From NCBI GenBank assembly GCA_016218905.1, contig JACRCS010000900.1, positions 1-10,878 of the forward strand: a stretch of DNA of 10,878 bases, read 5' to 3'. A program made the translations under genes and the position numbers. The notes below the pieces were generated by a model that made no database searches, was not told the DNA's origin, and was given only the letters and a program-made list of their open reading frames with translations. Source of the DNA: Deltaproteobacteria bacterium (lineage in GTDB: Bacteria > Desulfobacterota_C > Deferrisomatia > Deferrisomatales > JACRMM01). Of the stretch, positions 6,911 to 10,878 are shown one piece after another. Each line of letters opens with the position of its first letter. Within the stretch, counting starts at the first letter, position 1.

Positions 6911-8010
6911 ACGGCACGATCCTGGAGGGATTCCGGGACCGCGACCTCGTCCGGGGGCTCGCGGCCCGCATCCGGAAGCTCGTGGCCGGACGCCCCGAGC
7001 CCATGACGTTCATGGAGGTCTGCGGCACCCACACCATGGCCATCTACCAGTTCGGGATCCGGAGTCTCCTGCCGCCCGAGGTGCAGCTCATCTCGGGCCC
7101 CGGCTGCCCGGTCTGCGTGACGCCCGTGGGCTACGTGGACAGGGCCGTCGCCTACGCGCGCCTGCCGGAGACGATCGTCGCCACCTTCGGCGACCTCGTG
7201 CGGGTGCCGGGTTCGACTTCAAGCCTCATGCGGGAGCGCGCGAAGGGCGCCGATGTAAGGGTCGTCTACTCCCCGCTCGACGCCCTCTCCCTAGCCGAGA
7301 AGAGCCCCGGAAAGCGCGTGGTCTTCCTCGGCGTCGGGTTCGAGACGACGACGCCCACCGTGGCGGGGGCGATCCTCTTGGCCCGCACGCGCGGCCTCGG
7401 CAACTTCTTCGTGCTCGCGGCCCACAAGACGATCCCCATCCCCATGGAGGTGCTCTCGGCGGATCCCGAGCTCGGGATCGACGGCTACCTCTGCCCGGCC
7501 CACGTGAGCACCATCATCGGGGCGGACGCTTACCGTCCCCTCGCCGAGGAGCACGGGGTCCCCTGCGTGGTCACGGGCTTCGAGCCCGCCGACCTCCTCC
7601 ACGGCGTGGCGATGCTCGCCGCCCAGGTGACGGAGGGGAGGCGCGCCGTCGAGATCCAATACCGGCGCTTCGTCACCCCCGAGGGAAACGGCAGGGCCCG
7701 GGAGCTCGTCTCCAGCGTCTTTGCACCGGCCGACGCGGTCTGGCGAGGCCTGGGGGTAATCCCCGGGAGCGGCCTGCGGATCGCCGACGAGTTCGCGGCC
7801 TTCGACGCCGAACGCGCCGTGCCGGTGGCGACGGAGGAGCCGCGGGAGCCCAGGGGGTGCCGGTGCGGCGAGGTCCTCAAGGGAAAGCTCGCTCCGGCCG
7901 AGTGCCCGCTCTTCGGCGCCGCCTGCACCCCCGAGGAGCCGGTGGGGGCGTGCATGGTCTCCTCGGAGGGGAGCTGCGCGGCCGCGTACCGGTACGGCGA
8001 CCATGGCTGA
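6907..8010 (+). CDS. hypD: HypD, iron-sulfur scaffold for Fe(CN)2CO assembly
   Basis: This 367-residue protein is of normal HypD length. Conserved motifs include FMEVCGTHTMAI (C39, H42), GPGCPVCVTP (C67, C70) and GFETTTPTVA. The C-terminal [4Fe-4S] cluster region has several cysteines (GCRCGEVLKG, ECPLFG, ACTPEEPVGACMVSSEGSC). HypD holds the iron while cyanide from HypE and CO are attached, with HypC bound; the cluster is thought to supply electrons. The ribosome binding site GGAGGA (6895-6900) lies within hypC, 6 nt before the ATG. The start is confirmed by the ATGA overlap and by homology beginning within the first residues. The 3' end overlaps hypE by 8 nt. Confidence 0.96.
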   Translation: MNGTILEGFRDRDLVRGLAARIRKLVAGRPEPMTFMEVCGTHTMAIYQFGIRSLLPPEVQLISGPGCPVCVTPVGYVDRAVAYARLPETIVATFGDLVRVPGSTSSLMRERAKGADVRVVYSPLDALSLAEKSPGKRVVFLGVGFETTTPTVAGAILLARTRGLGNFFVLAAHKTIPIPMEVLSADPELGIDGYLCPAHVSTIIGADAYRPLAEEHGVPCVVTGFEPADLLHGVAMLAAQVTEGRRAVEIQYRRFVTPEGNGRARELVSSVFAPADAVWRGLGVIPGSGLRIADEFAAFDAERAVPVATEEPREPRGCRCGEVLKGKLAPAECPLFGAACTPEEPVGACMVSSEGSCAAAYRYGDHG

Positions 8011-9016
8011 CCGGCCCTTCATCCTGCTCGGCCACGGCAGCGGCGGGAGGCTCTCCCACCAGCTCCTGGAGGAGCTCATCCTCCCGATCCTCTCCGGGGC
8101 GCCGGCCTCCGGGCAGAACGACGCCGCGGTGCTCGCCTGCGCCGGCGGCCGGCTCGCCTTCACGACGGACTCCTACGTGGTCGACCCGGTCTTCTTCCCC
8201 GGCGGCAACATCGGCGACCTGGCGGTGAACGGCACGGTGAACGACCTCGCCATGGTGGGAGCCTCCCCGCTCGCCCTGACCGTCGGGTTGATCCTGGAAG
8301 AGGGGTTCGGCCGCGACGAGCTCGCGGAGATCCTCCGCTCCATGAGGCAGGCGGCGGACCGCGCCGGGGTCTCCATCGTCGCCGGCGATACGAAAGTCGT
8401 CCCGAGGGGGAAGGCGGACCGGATCTTCATCAATACCTCCGGGGTCGGGCTCGTCCGGCAGGGCGTGGAGCTCGGCGGGGCCAACGCCCGCGTCGGCGAC
8501 CGTATCCTCCTCAACGGCACGATCGGGGACCACGGGATCGCGGTGCTAGCGAAACGGGAGGGGCTTGCGCTGGAGACCGACGTCCTAAGCGACTGCGCGG
8601 CCCTGAACGGACTCGTGGAGGAGCTCCTCGCCGAGGGCGGGGCGGTCCACGTCCTCCGCGACCCCACGCGCGGCGGCGTGGCCACGACGCTCAAGGAGAT
8701 CGCGCTCCAGTCGAACGTCTCCCTCACGCTCGACGAGGCGGCCCTGCCCATGAGGGCGCCGGTGCGCGGCGTTTGCGCGCTCCTCGGGCTCGACCCCCTC
8801 TACGTGGCGAACGAGGGGAAGGTCCTCGCCTTCGTCGCCCCGGAAGCGGCGGAACGGGCGCTGGCGCGCCTGAAGCGACACCCCCTCGGGGCGGACGCGG
8901 CGATCGTCGGAGAGGTCACGGCCGCGGGAGGCGGAAGGGTACGGATGGAGACCCTCGCCGGAGGGACGAGGCCGGTGGAGATGCTCTCGGGCGAGCAGCT
9001 CCCGCGGATCTGCTGA
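8003..9016 (+). CDS. hypE: HypE, carbamoyl dehydratase making the cyanide ligand
   Basis: This 337-residue protein of the PurM/AIRS-fold family ends in the diagnostic PRIC, with the acceptor Cys as the last residue (C337). HypF carbamoylates this Cys, and HypE uses ATP to dehydrate it to a thiocyanate that is passed to HypD. Recognisable motifs are GHGSGGRLS near the N-terminus, the ATP-site stretch DLAVNGTVNDLAMVGA, IVAGDTKVV and DPTRGGVATTLKEIA. All expected blocks are present. The ATG at 8003 overlaps the hypD end (stop at 8008-8010); no strong ribosome binding site is seen, consistent with translational coupling. It is the last gene of the cluster. The DNA after its stop looks unrelated to hydrogenase function. 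Confidence 0.96.
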   Translation: MADRPFILLGHGSGGRLSHQLLEELILPILSGAPASGQNDAAVLACAGGRLAFTTDSYVVDPVFFPGGNIGDLAVNGTVNDLAMVGASPLALTVGLILEEGFGRDELAEILRSMRQAADRAGVSIVAGDTKVVPRGKADRIFINTSGVGLVRQGVELGGANARVGDRILLNGTIGDHGIAVLAKREGLALETDVLSDCAALNGLVEELLAEGGAVHVLRDPTRGGVATTLKEIALQSNVSLTLDEAALPMRAPVRGVCALLGLDPLYVANEGKVLAFVAPEAAERALARLKRHPLGADAAIVGEVTAAGGGRVRMETLAGGTRPVEMLSGEQLPRIC

Positions 9017-9120
9017 GGCGGAGTCCTTCGAGGGGCGCTCCCTCCCTGGCTGCAGCGGCCAACGTTGTCGTTTGATCTGATTACCGCAACCCCTGTTCCT
9101 TTCCATGGCGCGCCCGGTGG

Positions 9121-9540
9121 GACTCCAACGCGACCGATCGAGTCGCCGGGCCGAGCCAGACCGCCCCCAAGAAGGGCGCCTGCAAGGCGATCGCGGAGTG
9201 GCCGACCGAGACGGGCCCGGTAGACTATGCTCTCTTCGTTGGGCTGGACCTCCTCGCCGTGGTGGAGGCAAAGAAGCGCGACCGAGGCGTCGTGTCCGAT
9301 GTCGGTCAGGCGAAGCGATACGCAACGGGCGTGCTGCCCTCCGCCGAGTGCCGCTTCCCGGGCGGCCCCTGGGGAGAGTACCGGGTTCCTTTTCTGTTCT
9401 CGAGCAATGGGCGCCCGTACCTGACGGGGGCTGAGAACCGGTCCGCAGATTACGCAGATTTCGCAGATGGAATAACGAAGGAAACACCGAAAAACCGGTC
9501 TTTGCCCTTTGTTCCCGAATCCAAGGAAGTCCCGCAGTAG
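9121..9540 (+). pseudogene. Remnant of type I restriction endonuclease HsdR (N-terminal nuclease region)
   Basis: An open frame from 9076 to a TAG at 9538 contains a stretch (about 9121-9423) that reads like the N-terminal nuclease domain of type I restriction R subunits. It includes IAEWPTETGPVDYALFVGL, then LAVVEAKK, QAKRYATG, GGPWGEYRVPF and SSNGRPYL. The Asp before the strand and the ExK in VEAKK fit a PD-(D/E)XK nuclease core. Intact HsdR proteins are around 700-1,100 residues and carry helicase domains; none of that is here. No good start codon or ribosome binding site precedes it, and just after NGRPYL the frame runs into a 9-nt-period repeat that supplies the last codons (RSADYADFAD). 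It is thus broken at both ends and presumably inactive. HsdM and HsdS are absent from the window. Confidence 0.75.
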
Positions 9541-9567
9541 TCTGCGGAAATCTGCGAAATCTGTGGA
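9443..9567. repeat. Inverted repeat with 9 nt period, upstream copy (family C)
   Basis: The left arm has three tandem nonamers of the form NCGCAGATT (9443-9469). The right arm (9541-9567) is the complementary form, tctgcggaa-type units. About 70 nt separate them. The left arm ends the recognisable HsdR remnant, and the right arm runs into the first codons of the downstream HTH/peptidase gene. The same unit recurs at 10662-10730. Confidence 0.8.
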
Positions 9568-10639
9568 TTACCCCTTCGAACCCGACTACGCCGTGCCCCC
9601 GGGCGACACCCTCCAGGAGGTCGTCGAGGGCTACGCCATGACGCAGGCGGACCTCGCGAGCCGCACGGGCCGGCCGCTTAAGACGATCAATGAGATCGTG
9701 AAGGGGAAGACGGCGATCACGCCGGAGACCGCCCTCCAGTTCGAGCGCGTGCTCGGCGTGCCTGCGAGCTTCTGGATGAACCTGGAGAGGAACTACCGGG
9801 AGGCCCTGGCCCGCCAGCGCGAGCGCGAGCAGCTCTCGGCCCAACAAGACTGGCTGAAGGGCTTCCCCCTGACGGCCATGGCGAAGCTCGGCTGGCTTCA
9901 GCTCTTCGCCGACCCCGTCCGCCAGCTCCAGGAGCTCCTCGGTTTTTTCGGCGTCGCGTCCCCGAGGGAATGGGAGGCGCTGTGGGCGGCGCCCGATGTC
10001 GCGTATCGGAAGTCGGCCGCCTTCGCGAGTGACCCCCGGGCAGTAGCGGCGTGGCTCCGGCGAGGCGAGCTCATCGCCCGTGAGACGCTCTGCCGGCCCT
10101 ACGACGCTGCCCGGTTTCGCGAAGCGCTGCAGACGGTGCGGGCGCTGACCCGGGATCCCCCGAACCGCTTCCAGCCCGAGCTCGTTCGAACCTGCGCCGA
10201 AGCCGGTGTGGGCGTCGCCTTCGTGCCCGAACTGCCGGGCGTGCGCGTGAGCGGAGCCACCCGTTGGCTCACCCCCTCCAAGGCGCTCCTCCAGCTCAGC
10301 TTGCGTTACAAGACCGACGACCACCTCTGGTTCAGCTTCTTCCACGAAGCCGGGCACATCCTGCGCCACGGGAAGACCGAGGTATTCGTGGATGACGGGC
10401 AGACCGAGGGCAAGAAGGAGGCGGAAGCGAACGAGTTCGCGAACAACACGCTCGTTCCTCCGGCCACACTCCGGCGGCTGCGCGCCGCTCCTCCGCGGAG
10501 CAACGAAGGGATCGAGAGGACGGCCGAAGAGCTCGGCATCGCCCCGGGGATCCTCGTTGGGCGGCTCCAGCACGAGGGGCTCCTGCCCCGGACGCACTGT
10601 AATGGGCTGAAGGTGCGGCTGGTTTGGGGGAAGGCTTGA
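9563..10639 (+). CDS. HigA-like HTH protein fused to ImmA/IrrE-type metallopeptidase domain
   Basis: From GTG at 9563 this is a 358-residue protein. Residues about 15-75 are an XRE/HigA-type helix-turn-helix (MTQADLASRTGRPLKTINEI, then ITPETALQFERVLGVPASFW). The C-terminal half carries a zinc-peptidase motif, HEAGH at 261-265, with a likely third ligand Glu in EAEANEFAN (E286 or E288), as in the ImmA/IrrE (DUF955) family. Family members act as DNA-binding repressors that are cleaved or as antitoxin-like regulators, and are common beside restriction or toxin genes; the actual target here is unknown. No HigB-like toxin is adjacent. The start is uncertain: relatives begin just before the PDYAVPPG stretch, which fits GTG 9563, but that codon lies inside a repeat arm with no clear ribosome binding site. 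TTG 9509 is an alternative, and ATG 9639 would cut into the HTH domain. Confidence 0.85.
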   Translation: MDYPFEPDYAVPPGDTLQEVVEGYAMTQADLASRTGRPLKTINEIVKGKTAITPETALQFERVLGVPASFWMNLERNYREALARQREREQLSAQQDWLKGFPLTAMAKLGWLQLFADPVRQLQELLGFFGVASPREWEALWAAPDVAYRKSAAFASDPRAVAAWLRRGELIARETLCRPYDAARFREALQTVRALTRDPPNRFQPELVRTCAEAGVGVAFVPELPGVRVSGATRWLTPSKALLQLSLRYKTDDHLWFSFFHEAGHILRHGKTEVFVDDGQTEGKKEAEANEFANNTLVPPATLRRLRAAPPRSNEGIERTAEELGIAPGILVGRLQHEGLLPRTHCNGLKVRLVWGKA

Positions 10640-10661
10640 AGAGGGGGCGCGGGGTTTCGGG

Positions 10662-10730
10662 TCCGCAGATTTCGCAGATTCCGCAGATTGGGGGTTCCGG
10701 GGAATCTGCGAAATCGGCGGAATCTGCGGA
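10662..10730. repeat. Inverted repeat with 9 nt period, downstream copy (family C)
   Basis: The left arm (10662-10689) is three NCGCAGATT units and the right arm (10703-10730) is the complement. By hand, 25 of 28 positions pair around a 13-nt G-rich loop. It begins 22 nt after the stop of the HTH/peptidase gene. It could act as a strong RNA hairpin and protect or end that transcript, but no U-tract follows. No gene is supported in 10640-10794 apart from this element. Confidence 0.85.
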
Positions 10731-10794
10731 TATCGAAGTTCTCCTTAAGGAGGCGCTCGTTCCGGAGGAAGAGCAGGAGATGGGGTCCACCTCG

Positions 10795-10878
10795 GAGTTG
10801 CCGCACGATGAACGTGCCCGTCAGCAGATCGAGGTAGTGAGACGCACCTGCTGATTGTTCCGACGGACCTTGCGTCCT
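10795..10878 (-). pseudogene. Fragment of a DUF4143-type AAA ATPase, cut by the window edge and decayed inward
   Basis: Reading leftward from the right edge, the minus strand encodes HYLDLLTGTFIVRQL (10795-10839). This closely resembles the winged-helix region of ATP-binding proteins of the DUF4143 family, where it is usually followed by a P-P-W-H-type segment. Here the expected continuation is missing in that frame. One frame over, codons for P-R-W appear, so a one-base loss is possible, but similarity then fades before the 9-nt-period repeat at 10730. The upstream (N-terminal) part is outside the window, so whether the gene is whole up to that point is unknown. The identification rests on about 15 residues. 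Confidence 0.5.

Noticed and set aside
9105..9434. Plus-strand frame of 109 codons in the HsdR remnant
   Set aside because: It is in a different frame from the HsdR similarity and gives Arg/Gly/Pro-rich sequence without motifs.
9441..9570. CRISPR-like array from the repeated 9-mers
   Set aside because: Units are only 9 nt, lie directly in tandem without spacers, and face inverted copies. This is a palindromic repeat, not a CRISPR array.
8585..10597. Very long open frame (670 codons) on the minus strand
   Set aside because: It runs antisense across hypE, the repeats and the HTH-peptidase gene. Its protein is Arg/Pro/Gly-rich without recognisable motifs; such frames are common opposite GC-rich genes.
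10624..10854. Small plus-strand open frame after the HTH-peptidase gene
   Set aside because: Most of it is the palindromic repeat read as protein, and the rest is antisense to the DUF4143-like fragment.

Overview
The window is GC-rich bacterial chromosomal DNA, densest in GC over the hydrogenase genes. It suggests a soil- or sediment-type bacterium with large multidomain sensor kinases. A deltaproteobacterial lineage in the broad sense (Desulfobacterota or Myxococcota), or a similar GC-rich phylum, is my guess from gene style and hyp gene order; nothing in the sequence proves it.

Layout. Positions 1-914 hold the 3' end of a GAF-HisKA_2-HATPase sensor kinase. Positions 915-1193 are intergenic and carry a dispersed-repeat-type hairpin. 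Positions 1194-3242 encode a REC-PAS-HisKA-HATPase-REC hybrid kinase whose reading frame is cut by a single TAG codon (2274-2276), exactly where the family normally has a serine. Positions 3289-9016 are a complete, tightly packed [NiFe]-hydrogenase maturation operon, hypA-hypB-hypF-hypC-hypD-hypE, with each junction overlapping or abutting. Positions 9017-10878 are a decayed accessory region. It holds an N-terminal remnant of a type I restriction HsdR subunit, an intact HigA-like HTH plus ImmA/IrrE-type metallopeptidase gene, and, entering from the right edge on the minus strand, a broken piece of a DUF4143-type ATPase.

How the genes work together. HypA and HypB deliver nickel. HypF and HypE make the cyanide ligands from carbamoyl phosphate. 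HypC and HypD assemble the Fe(CN)2CO unit for the large subunit of a [NiFe] hydrogenase. The structural hydrogenase genes are not in the window. The two kinases upstream are signalling proteins, and no sequence evidence links them to hydrogenase control except proximity.

The most unusual content is not a new enzyme system but three different families of short-period palindromic repeats: about 8-9 nt period at 970-1074, 7 nt period inside hypF at 6291-6347, and 9 nt period at 9443-9567 and 10662-10730. One is inserted in frame in hypF. The two copies of the 9-nt family bracket the HigA/ImmA gene, and the remnants of broken genes lie outside them. I see no convincing undescribed multi-gene system, tRNA, rRNA, CRISPR array or transposase.
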